Positions 51,311-62,654 of a DNA stretch of 64,000 nt are shown piece after piece. The DNA is from Diprion similis (Eukaryota; Arthropoda; Insecta; Hymenoptera; Diprionidae): positions 3,231,001 through 3,295,000 of the forward strand of contig NC_060117.1 in assembly GCF_021155765.1 (NCBI RefSeq). Reading direction: 5' to 3'. Below the pieces are notes generated by a model, which saw only the letters and a list, made by a program, of their open reading frames with translations, searched no databases and was not told where the DNA came from. A program made the translations under genes and the position numbers. Numbering within the stretch: the first letter of the stretch is position 1; each line of letters opens with the position of its first letter.

Positions 51311-52634
51311 CGCTACAGTTATGGAAGAATAAGATGTAATCGAGAAAGAATTTACTTTTTGTATATGGATATATTATTTTTCTCAATTAAGTTTTCTACG
51401 TTTACAAGATGCTACAGCTGATGTAATTGTGATTATTTTTACATATTTCGTATCTGTGTTCCAGAAACTAAATGGTTAGAATGATATTATCATTTATTAA
51501 GAAGAAAGAAAGGAAAAAAAAATAATTTTTACTACACGTAATAACTCGTTCTAAAACAATTTTCTATCGTAATCATAATTCTAGAATGGAAAAATGAAGG
51601 GAAGAAATATAAAATTGAAACTATTACTCAATTTGTTTGTTTTTTTTCTTTTTTGTTAAAGCTTTGAAGCGATCAAATATTATCACAAATCAAAAGAAAA
51701 CATAATTTATAGCTACGTTTATCATTTATATCTAGTTTAAACTTAATCTTATATTTTAATCAGTCTCTTGTGTTATTTCTTGATCTTAGAAAAGGTAAAA
51801 GAAAAAAAAAAAAAATTCTTCCGCATGATTTAACTATCGATTGAAACTAGTTTTAAAAATTGTTGAATATATATTTTTTTTTTTCCAGTTTTTTTTTTTC
51901 CCCCCCGCTGGTGATAATAATACTCTTATTAATATTATTTTACTATCATAAGGTAAATTGTATAGATGTTGTTCGAAACTGTTTCATCTTGTATTAGATT
52001 GAACGTTACTACGTTTGTATCTTTATTGATTGTTAATCGGTAATATTAAAGCTGGGATACTTGTTTTGAAAAAAAAAATAAAAAAAAAAAAAAAAAAAAA
52101 AAAAAACCCAAAAGCTTTTATTTCTCTGAAGCTGCCCTTACATTTACCGATAAAAAAAAACAAATCTCAAAACTTTACGAAACTATATATATTCGTATGA
52201 ATAGAAATTGAGGTAAACCAAAAAAATTGCTATAAAAGACAAATAAGAAACAAAACGATCGCGAAAGATGACAAATAAATTTGTTCGTGTAAGTAAAAAA
52301 CTTAAACAAAATCCGACTTGTTGCTTGCTCTTTGCCAAATCTGTCAGGATATACTTTACCAAATATTATTAACAATAATTGTAATATTTTTTAATCACAG
52401 ACTAACGATTATTAATGATAAAAAATAAAATCATATAATTAAAAAAAAAATGAAGATAAAAATAATAAACGAAAAGAAAGATTCTGTATTCAATAATTCT
52501 GTTTTAAAATCTGAAATCTTTTCTTTGACCAGAGAAATTAACTCTTCTATCACGATAGGTAAAGATTTTGTTTCTTCAAAGCTCGCAAGTCTCGATTGAC
52601 TCGGAACGTTCGAACTTTCATTGCCTCTTGAGCT
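51311..52634. other. 3' flank between convergent BRAT1 copy B and zinc-finger gene
   Basis: AT-rich sequence with an A run near 52080-52106 and no supportable gene. It must include the 3' UTR of copy B at the left edge and that of the minus-strand zinc-finger gene at the right. Confidence 0.55.
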
Positions 52635-53246
52635 TTAGTCTGTCGTTACATTTTGCAAGAAATCACGATTCGCTTTCTCTTCCTGCCGAATCAAAGTTTT
52701 GGAATGATTTTTGTCATCATTTTTGCGAGTAACTGCAGTTCTCGCGCTAACTTTTCTGGATCTACATTTTATAGGCGTCGTTTTAGGTCCTTTAAATTTA
52801 TCACAGTTTTTTCTTTCCCTATCCATGATATTCACCAAATCGCGGCAAATGCCGTTTACGCTATTGAAAAAAGTCTCGTCGCTGATTTCCTCTACCTTTC
52901 CAAACTCAATTTCCCACTTGTTAGGGACAATTAACGAGCTATTCTCTTCGCTACAACGCAGTTGCAATGGGGTTTGGCCATTTTCATTGGGTACGTAAGC
53001 AGGACAAGAGTTACGATCAACGTTGGCACAGTTTTGCTGCAGCGTAAGAGAATAGTTTGGAATTTCAAAAAGTTGTCTTACGCTCATCAAATTTCTTTCC
53101 ATGCACATATAATGCACAAGATGTATAACGGACATCGATAACTCTTCAGATGTGTGTAAGTATTTCTGATGATTATGAAGATCGCTTATTGAATTTGTCA
53201 ACTGCTGACATATAATGCAAGGATATTTAGCATCATCCGACGACAT
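52635..53246 (-). CDS. Small C2H2 zinc-finger protein, single exon, 203 aa
   Basis: An intronless frame begins MSSDDAKYPCIICQQLTNSI. It contains one canonical C2H2 finger, C10-x2-C13-x12-H26-x4-H31. The rest has no second finger. The C-terminal third is strongly basic (TPIKCRSRKVSARTAVTRKN) and could bind nucleic acid or act as a nuclear localisation signal. I do not recognise the protein. It faces BRAT1 copy B tail to tail, and survivin head to head about 1.5 kb away. A retrocopy origin is possible because it has no introns, but no flanking repeat was seen. Confidence 0.7.
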   Translation of the reverse strand: MSSDDAKYPCIICQQLTNSISDLHNHQKYLHTSEELSMSVIHLVHYMCMERNLMSVRQLFEIPNYSLTLQQNCANVDRNSCPAYVPNENGQTPLQLRCSEENSSLIVPNKWEIEFGKVEEISDETFFNSVNGICRDLVNIMDRERKNCDKFKGPKTTPIKCRSRKVSARTAVTRKNDDKNHSKTLIRQEEKANRDFLQNVTTD

Positions 53247-54775
53247 CTTTTATTCTTAATTCACTATTCTTCTTCTTAATTTTCAAAACGACGCTGCCGC
53301 CTTCTAATTTTTTTTCTCAGTTGGGCCTGAAGAATCGTAAACATACCGAAGTAAAAACAATACGTCAGTATAGTATTCTCCATATCCTTGATTTCTATGT
53401 ACTTTTATTTTTACTTTTAATTTTTTACTATCTAATTCGTCAAGTCATTTAATTTTCCTAAAGTTCAATTTTCAAAAATTGTCCAAGATATTAGAATAAG
53501 ATAAGTTCTAAAGAAATTACAAAAACGATTCGAGGTTTTTTCATTCCAACTCCCTTTTTAGAACGTTAAAATCCAATTGTCAAGAGCTCGATAAAATTAT
53601 CTTCAGAGCGTTTGAATCAACAGATTTCAATTAACGTTGAACCACAAATGTGTATCAGATGGCTTATAATTTTCGCAAGTAAAGTTAGAAATAATAAATT
53701 TATCTTATGAAAATGTGCCAAGTGTTATAGGAATTCAGCGAAAGAATGAAAAATTCATGAAATTTTACAAAAAAAATTTTTTATCCAATTTTGTATAGAA
53801 CTTTTGCTGGTCTTAAATTGCTGGGTTAAGTTTTTGCCAAGTTTCGAGGAATTTTAAACGACTAATAACATTAAGAATTAATTGAACATGCACGTGTGGT
53901 AACCTTGCACGTTATTGTTTTGTGTGAAAATCATAAAAAAAACGCTGAACGCGTGTTCAACGTACGAAAATGGCTGCATAAAACGCCTGTCGACATTCTG
54001 CAGTTGTTTATTATTCAATTGTTTAAAATCAGCAACGATTTCTGCATATTTCTATCGCATAAAATGTCTACAAAGTAACAATTGCGACGGTTATTGACGT
54101 GTGTAATATAATTACATACCTTGGTTGTGTGATTTGTGATGCTGTTTTTCTAACTCATCGGGTCTATCGATGTATTATAATATCAGATAATTAACCCCAA
54201 GCGACGGATAATCGTGATATTACGTATCTCGACGATCGTTCGCGTTGTTTAAAATCCAATAACCGTGACTATATAGAGAAGAAATGAAACAACGGCGCCA
54301 ATTTTTGCGAGGATTATCGGCAGTCGACCGTTAAAATCGCAAGGAATCATGGGTAAAGTAAAAAGTTGAATACAGAGACAAAAGACGCGCGGCGACGTTC
54401 GACTCGAAGGGAATGAATCTGATTGGCTCTAATTTTACGCTAAATTCGAATAAATATTTGTAGAAGAAAATTTTACTTCGGAGGAAAAATTTCACGCACG
54501 AATATGACCAAGTTTTTAGTTTATTAGGTAGAGAGAGAGAGATTTTTTTTTCTAAGAATATCAGTTGTCGATGGATCAAAGAACCGTTGATGAGTTTTAT
54601 TTTTCAGTTCGAAATCACGTTGCAATTTGTTGCAGTTTCAGACGTTCGATTGTTTGTGATCCAACGGAATTCGAATCGATACATCGAATTTTCAAATTAA
54701 CGTCAAAAGCCCAGCAGCGGTGTTCGTGTATTCGAAAAAGTAAACAAATCGTAATAGTTATTAAATAATTTCGAT
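53247..54775. promoter_or_regulatory. Intergenic region between zinc-finger gene (-) and survivin (+)
   Basis: Both flanking genes start here, so their promoters lie in this 1.5 kb. About 54180-54420 has more GC and CpG than the rest. No conserved element can be named with confidence, and short open frames near 53896-54097 and 54565-54768 are not convincing. Confidence 0.4.
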
Positions 54776-57184
54776 ATGGAGATATTACAGTAAGTGAATA
54801 GAAAATTTTTTTTTAACCGCTGATTCGATTGCCGCTTATTCATAAGTTCCAAAAGCATACCGCGATTATCAGCAGCAGCGGAAACTGTTTCCGAATAGCT
54901 ACTCTAACCTAACTTAACCTCACTTATGATTCTAATTGATTGTTTTTCAACCGATCAGTTATCCATGACTTAATCATTTTATTGTGTCTGAACTGAACCG
55001 ACAAAAAATCCTGATTTGAATCTCTGAATGAAAAGCTTTTTATTTTATTTCAGACGCAAATTAGTTGGAAAATTAGGCACAAATTTTATTAACGCACTTT
55101 GTATGTTTCCTATCTCCTTCACAGTTCGCTGCAAGGTATCCATCCACAATTCTGGAAAAAAAACAGACTCGAGTCGTTCGAAAACTGGCCATTTCAATCT
55201 AACTGCGTATGCACTCCAGAACGAATGGCTGCCGCTGGTTTTGTCTTGATCGGTGGTAGAAACGATCCAGATTTGGTCGAGTGTTTCGTTTGCAGCAAGC
55301 AGCTCGATGAGTGGGATTCCGAAGACGATCCCTGGTACGTTTAAATCCTTGAAATACCGCTTGTTTAATTTTTGCGTTAATTCTTCTTCTTTGGTTTATT
55401 TTATTTGCATAGAGTAGAAATTTATTTTTAAACAAAAAAATTCCCGAGTTATTACTTGTTTCCCGTTCACCCAAAATCACCTTCGATTCAAAGTTTTAAT
55501 CTCAGTTTTGATTTCTTTTACAGGAACGAACATTTGAAGCACATGCCATCCTGTCCTTACATCAAAATCGGAAAGCAAGATGAGCTTGATTGGACGGTTC
55601 CAGAGCTATTCACGTTAATAAAAGAATTCAGCAAGAAATCATTGGTGAGTGTCTGATTTTTTCGAAATTTCGTCTCGAATAGCATGGAAAACAGAAATTT
55701 GTTTTTCAAAGTCAGACGTTCTGCGTATTGGAAGTTCAAAAAATTATTTGCAACGTAATCAATCAATCGCAAAGATTCAATCAATCAACATTCTTCATCA
55801 TTATGCAAATGTTTTGAAAGAAATTCATAATTTATAAGCAAAACAAAAAGAACTGAGTTAAAAAACCGTTCAATTTATGGAAATTATTATCTAAATTTTT
55901 CTTAACTTTATTCGATGTTTCTAAGTCCTTTAACAATATTTTAACGCAATTTGGCCGTTTTTTTTAATGAGAAACTGCTGATCGATCGAAAAAATGACAA
56001 AAAAAACCAGTTTAAAATCCTTTTACAGGTATTTTATAGAATCTTTAATCGCTCAAGTACCGCATTACAAATTCTAAAAAGCACACATGCTTTTTTCCTC
56101 ACACCTGTTTCCCCTACCATAATTCATTCTCGACATTTATACTCTAAAACCCTGCTTGACAGGCATTTGACATTGAACAAGCTGTGGAATTACCTCCGTC
56201 TAGATAAAAGAAGAAGTATCGTAGACACGTGACGCGGACAATATACTTCCAAAGATATTAATCTTCGTCCAGATTCTCCTTGTATATCGATACTATTAAT
56301 CATTTGTAACATTGACCAATTTATTGACGAGCTTTTGCCAGTGATCCGGCGGGAGTTAAGATTGTCGTTTTCAGCATGTATTGTCGGGCAAGATCGCAAA
56401 GCGTATTAAATTCTGTACACACGCTATCGCGATAGGCAAACATGCCGCAGGCTTTTATCATCGCTAACAGATGTAATTGATAATTCTCTATTGACTTATT
56501 GCCTCTTTAACACAACTCAGATATCATCTGGTTCGTTTTTCTTTTCTCTTTATCTTCGACACATTTACCAATTCACAGTAAATTCTTATACGCCTCGATC
56601 TACACAGTGTCTGATTTCAATCGACCAGATCGTAACAAAGCTGAAATTGTCGGAGAATGCGATTCAACGATATTTACTCTTCTTCTTCGAAACTACGAAG
56701 TTTTTTTTCTACGAATCTAGATCAGTTTCTGAAACGTTTTTTTTCAAATTCGATATTCTGTGCAGATTGTTTGTGAATAACGGAGTAGCACTGAGAAACA
56801 CCGAGTCTTTATCTTTAAATTTTTTAATCTCGTATCCGACAAGTTTATATTACACTCGTTACATACTGGTCCAAGTTTTATCGCATAATAAGTTGAAAAA
56901 TATCGGGTCCTGAGCTCTTTATCAATCTGGTTAAGTGCTTTATTGTCGTCGTACGCTTTTCGAGGATAGACTAAAACCTGTAATTCAAGTTACCTGAATT
57001 CCTTCCACTAATTTACGACCAGCTCAATATACCTAGTGGCTCTCGATCTCCTCTATTCTTACAGACACGAAAACACGAGGCTGCAATTTCCGAGATAAAG
57101 CAAGAGGTGGCGGAGCTGTCGAAGGTGATTCCGAAGAGAAAGCGAAGTCGAAAGCCTTCGAATCGCAGCACTAATTTAAATTAA
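54776..57184 (+). CDS. BIRC5: Survivin (BIRC5/deterin), single-BIR chromosomal passenger protein, four exons, 154 aa
   Basis: Exons are 54776-54789, 55125-55334, 55524-55644 and 57065-57184, GT-AG and in phase; the first encodes only MEIL plus two bases. One BIR domain spans about residues 12-90, with zinc ligands C58-x2-C61-x16-H78-x6-C85 and the ECFVCSKQLDEWDSEDDPW core. A long C-terminal helix follows (LDWTVPELFTLIKEFSKKSL, then HEAAISEIKQEVAELSKV) and a basic KRKRSRK tail. There is no RING or CARD, and the length matches survivin (human 142, fly deterin 153, from memory). In the chromosomal passenger complex it binds phosphorylated histone H3 and supports Aurora B and INCENP in mitosis. 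The stop codon overlaps an AATAAA word at 57183. Intron 3 is large (1.4 kb). Confidence 0.96.
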
Positions 57185-58471
57185 TAAATCGATTGATCGA
57201 TCGTCGATTCTTGTTACATAATTATAAAGTCTTTTAATCCAATTTTAAGTTGCCAATCTCTGTACCATACTTTTTACTCTTTTATACTTATCGCAGCCTT
57301 TTTATCATCTCGTCTATTCCCTACGTTTACATGTTACGGTATTGCATTCTGAAAATAAAACTTGCTTCATTCGAAGATATCGAAAACATGATCATCCGTC
57401 ACTTTGTCTCGTTATTCGCCTTCAGTTTTTCCCCGTCGAGTATCGTCTTAGAAAAATGTCCAATTAAATTTTCAATCCGAACATAATGAATAATTTATAG
57501 AGAAAAAGATAGCGAGACTTCCATGGAAAATTATACCCGACGGCTTGATCCGCATATCTTCATTGCAATTTATTGTTTTCTTTTTTTTTTCTTTTTTTTT
57601 TTTATACATATATTTGTTTTACTTTCTTTTATTCCTGTTCAGTCCATGCTTGACGAGTCGTTCGTCTGATATGTAATGAGTTATAATAGCAAGTGCTTTT
57701 TTATCGCTATCGTTAACCTTAGATTGAAATAGTCATCGGCAATTATTATAAATTGTTATTAAGAAATTACTTTCTTATGCGAAGAAAGATTAAATCAACG
57801 GAAGTTGAAAAAAAAATCGGAAAATAAGCAAGGAATTCCTGAGTCGATAAAGAAGAAACAAAGAACAAAAACATTCGTTGATATTTAATTTCTAAAATTT
57901 TAAATTTCGAACGCTGCCGTTGCAATAAAGCATAATTTTTTTCAAATCAAATTCACGATCTTGTTGGCAAATGTTTTTCTCTCATTTCATTCTAGTTCAT
58001 GGTTGAATAGACGAAACGAAAAAACATTAATGAAAACGAGGAAAACAAAAACCAATTGACGTTCTTTCAAACAAAAAAATATTCTAAATATAGATAAAAT
58101 CTGAGATTCCGCGATTCGCGTACGATTTTTCATCTTTTTGCGTTTCATCGTTCCCTTTTTTTTTTTCTTGTCTTACAGAAATCTCAGGGTGAATCAAAAA
58201 TACATTGAAATATGTATTATACTGTTATAATTTTGCTCCAATAGTTTATAAATTGTTTTTATTACACGCAGGTGTCGACAATGCGTTTTTAATAAAAATC
58301 GGGAATGATTAAAAATAATTTCAACGTCTCGTTCAATTTTTCATTTCCAAATTCATAAATTACGAAAAATCATCATCGCGCGCATAATTTGATTAAAAGA
58401 TTTGAAGAACAAGATAGAAAAAAAAGAAGGAATTGAGAGAAGAAAAGAAAACAAGAAACGTTTCGCGTCAA

Positions 58472-58508
<37 letters not shown>

Positions 58509-60237
58509 AATTCAAGAAGTTGGAGATAAGTTATCAAGATAAAAAAAATAAAGAAACGGGGAAAAAAACGAAGAAAAAAAATATCTGCTCAACTATTTCT
58601 CATTACACATGTATATATATATATATCTATATATTATTATGATATTATACTATACAGTCGAAGATAAATGACAGACGTCGAATGAGATAAAACGGGAGAG
58701 AAGAGTGGAATCTATCTCTCATTATTAATTACACACACACACACACGCACATCTTTTTTTCTGAAAAACGTTAGTCGTTGCGCCTGCTCACGTGCCTCGG
58801 TCATTGTACCGCAAGAGTTCGAAATATCTTGTATGAACTTTTCATCTTGAAACGATCCAAGACGTCGATTTGGCTATCAAAAAAAAAGAAAAGAAAAAAA
58901 AAAACAAATTCAAAACTAAAATTACAAAAATTTCATCGTACAGTGTAAATGCGATGAGTAATTAAAAAAAACCAAAAATGAAATTTACCTTTTCGGACTA
59001 AATTTTCTCCATTCGAATCGCGATGAATTTCCGTGAGATCCGTCTATAAAGAAGAATAAGATAAAATAAGAAAAGAAAAAAGCGAAATCTTGGATGGTTA
59101 GAAAAAATTTACAGTCGATAAGGTAGAATGCGTACAAAAGTGATATGCGTCGATAATTTATTATCTCTGTTCTCTGACTCATTATGCTTTCATATTATAT
59201 GCTCTACAGTAGCTAGTATGTATGTATAAAGTACGGGGTCTGTCTAATCTGAGACGCAAGTTTAATTTAATGTATTCAGTGCTCATCGTCTCCAGCAGTG
59301 GTAATTTAAAATCGGTCGTTTGTCGAGTATAAAATTAATAATAATTGATCGGTATGAATAATGAAACGATAGTGATGATAAAGATAATTATCGGAACGAA
59401 ATTGTGAGAGTTAAATATTTTGAAAGGAGGAAGAGAAAAAAGTTAATAACTTCGATTGAGAATTTATTGAGAAGTATTTTAACGTTTGAATAATAATAAT
59501 AACAATAAATTTTTAGTCCGATTTTAATTATAACGTGACGGTTTTTAATTGACTGTAAAATTTTTCTCTACTCAAGTTCACCAAATGATATAATCGAGGT
59601 GATAAAAAAATTAATCGCAAACAAACTGGTCAAAATTTATCGCTGATATTATTAGAGCAGTGACTTTTTTTTTTCTCTCTCACTTTATCAGTTTTCTGTG
59701 ATACTTTTTTTTTTTTTTTTTTTCTCTTCTTTTCTTTCATCCGATTTTCAATTTCTCTGCCAAATGAAGAGCGAAAAACGATTTACATATAACGATTTGT
59801 CAGATTTTGTCATTCCTTGGTAAAGATTCGAAATGAAATAGTAAAAGATAAAGTAATACGATAGAAAAGAGTCAATTATCTTTTAATGTGGTTTTTTTTT
59901 TTTTTAATTTCATTTTTTGGTTGCTTTAATTTTCATAAATTCGCAGATAATATTTCATTTGTGGAAACATATCGTTGGTTGACAAAATATTAGGGAAAAA
60001 AAAACAAACTATCAAACGTTGCAAAGAATTGAAGAAAAACGCGAGTCTCTGAAGCAGAAAAGAAAAAAAAAAAAAAAATAAACAATTCGAAACGTACAAC
60101 GCCGAAAATTTCTAAAAACTTCGTACGAATGAGGAAAAAATTTATCTCGCGAAGATTTTAAGGCGAGAGAAGAAAAAAAAAAGAGAGAAAAAATACAGCA
60201 GGTTCAATATTTCCGAAAACATTTTTTTATTCAAATG

Positions 60238-60313
<76 letters not shown>

Positions 60314-61081
60314 GATCCAACGATCTTCAGTACAAGAATAAAACATTGCGAATAATAGAAGAAGTGAAAATTGAATTTTAGAAACATGAAAATAAACGTT
60401 GAACGTATATGAGATGTGAATTTGTTTAAATAAAAATTTCTTTGTCTCTTAACTTAATCTTCTCTTTGTGAAATTAGACAATGTATTTATAGACCGATCA
60501 ATGAACCGTTCGATTGCTTAGTTGTTTTGTTTTTCGAAAATCATCACGTAATGTTTACATTCCATATATACATATATGTATTTATATACGAATCAACAAT
60601 GGCGGCGAAGAAGATAACCGCAGGGCGCGATTACGTCGATCGTCGTTCCTTCGTCAGAACCCGTGTTAAAGCCGTGTAATTCATACCTTATCCGAGATTT
60701 TCAATATTAATCCTCTATACATTGGAAAGAGAATTAGAATTTCATCCGTATTGCGGAAAATCGTTGTAGAAAATTTGCGCAACAATTTTTGCTAATTTTT
60801 TTTTTTTTTTTTTTTCTTGCCATTAGTTACCAAATAAATCATTTTCAAAATTTTAGGAATGGACGCGGTTTAATCCTGCAGTGTGTGTGTGTGTGTGTGT
60901 GTCTGTGTTTGTTTGTTTTTGGTGAAAGTGTCCGTCCCTCGCTAATTTGTTATACCTATATACATGAAAGCAGTTTAATTAAACGTTGAAACGAACTTCT
61001 GTGATTTTCAGTTGACGAGAGTTTACCGATATAAAAATAACACAAGTGAAAAAAAAAACCGAGAGAGAGTGATATTTAACA
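57185..61081. other. AT-rich intergenic DNA, with a 70-base poly(A) run
   Basis: Contents are simple repeats and homopolymers, notably an uninterrupted run of about 70 A at 60242-60311, a T run of about 29 near 58474-58502, a CA tract near 58733-58747 and a TG tract near 60881-60902. Two weak gene candidates, a minus-strand spliced frame at 58801-59182 and a 26-codon frame at 60599-60679, are described as findings. Nothing else is supportable. Confidence 0.55.
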
Positions 61082-61199
61082 ATGATGAAAGAATCATCGA
61101 CACCGATTATAGATGAAAAAAGTTGGCTACTCGCTGAATTCAACAAATTCGAACCTATACGTCAGCGAAAAATCGACAAGATCTACAAATTCCTTAAAG
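61082..61199 (+). CDS. First coding exon of an unrecognised gene (partial)
   Basis: The exon encodes 39 codons plus one base, beginning MMKESSTPIIDEKSWLLAEF and ending KIDKIYKFLK, then a strong donor G/GTAAGTG. The charged, helix-forming composition is protein-like, and no in-frame stop occurs. Downstream phase-compatible candidates are 61539-61577 (39 bp, DCPPDDASQSDIT), 63175-63183 (a 9-bp microexon, EID) and a terminal piece at 63889-63908 (EENLGM then stop). I cannot tell which are used or whether the gene runs beyond the window. I do not recognise the product. Confidence 0.55.
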
Positions 61200-61859
61200 G
61201 TAAGTGATCTCGATTTTGATATAGATTTTTGCAATTGTTTTTGCAAATTTTTTATGTACATATTTGAAAATCTCTTTTCTCTCTGCAACTATTCGTCGCT
61301 GTTGTTCCGTTTATTCGTATGAAACATAATTGACGAGCTATTCGTAATCTCTCTCTCTCTCTCTATGTCTCTCCTTTTGTCTTTTGTTAGTTTGTTTTTT
61401 TTCTCACGGTAAAACTAAGTACATACATACAGAAATTTTTTTAAGTATCATGGAAAATGTCCTCATGACGTCAGAGCCTGGTTGTCGGCGCCATTTTATC
61501 ATCACATAACCTAAGTTTTTGATTTTAACGGATGGCAGATTGTCCACCAGATGACGCATCGCAAAGCGACATTACCAGTAAAAATTTATCCTGATCGCAG
61601 GTCTCGGTAAAGTTCGAAAGCTTCTATCAATACGACGATGACGAGACTCCGGAGATGCGAGAATGTCGCGACCTCTGTACGTGGCTTTTGAACTACACCC
61701 GAGATTGTCGAAAAAAATTCAGATTGAGTTACGTTTATAATAATAATAATAATAATAATCGTTTCGTTTTAATATTAAACGAAATTATTATTATTATATT
61801 ATCGTTACGTTGATAGACGTTGTAAAAGTGTCTTTGTGTATTTATTTATTTGTTTGTTT

Positions 61860-61891
<32 letters not shown>

Positions 61892-62354
61892 TCAAATCAA
61901 TTTATTTTGCCTGTCGACGGAATAGATGAATCGGAAAAAAAAAAAACAACTCGAATTTGATTTTTTAATTGTGCCTCAGAGACTTGGTAGAAAAATTCGA
62001 TTTTTCTTGATTGGGGAAAAAAAAAAAAACAAAAATCGTTAAAAATGGCGTAATTCGTTTGATCTTAATACTGTTGGGAAAAAATTAATGCATCGCAATA
62101 TGCACTGCGGAAAAATCTCGACAAATAATCGTTGTACTATTCTTGGTATTGAATTTATTAAACCTGAGAGATAAGATATGAGATCGCACACGTTTCATGT
62201 GCGAAACTTGTAAAAGTGTTTTGTCAATGACTGTACGCTTGTGTATGTATGTATTTGCATTATATTCCGCAGGTAAACAGTGCAGAACACACACCTTAAG
62301 CTATCAACGTCGATCATTTGATTTTTATCTTCCCCCGCGGATACACTCGTAAAG

Positions 62355-62388
<34 letters not shown>

Positions 62389-62594
62389 AAGAATAGAGGC
62401 GTTAAAGTAACAATCGTATATATAACAATAAAAGTAACAAGAATAATAATAATAATAATAATAACAATAATAACAATGATATTTCTTCAAGGCAGGCGAA
62501 AGTTATACTTTGCAACAAGTATGATAGAGAAAAAGATTCCACGATTTTAAATTAGCCACACGGTATTTCTTTATCGCCTATGACATTATACTGT

Positions 62595-62654
<60 letters not shown>

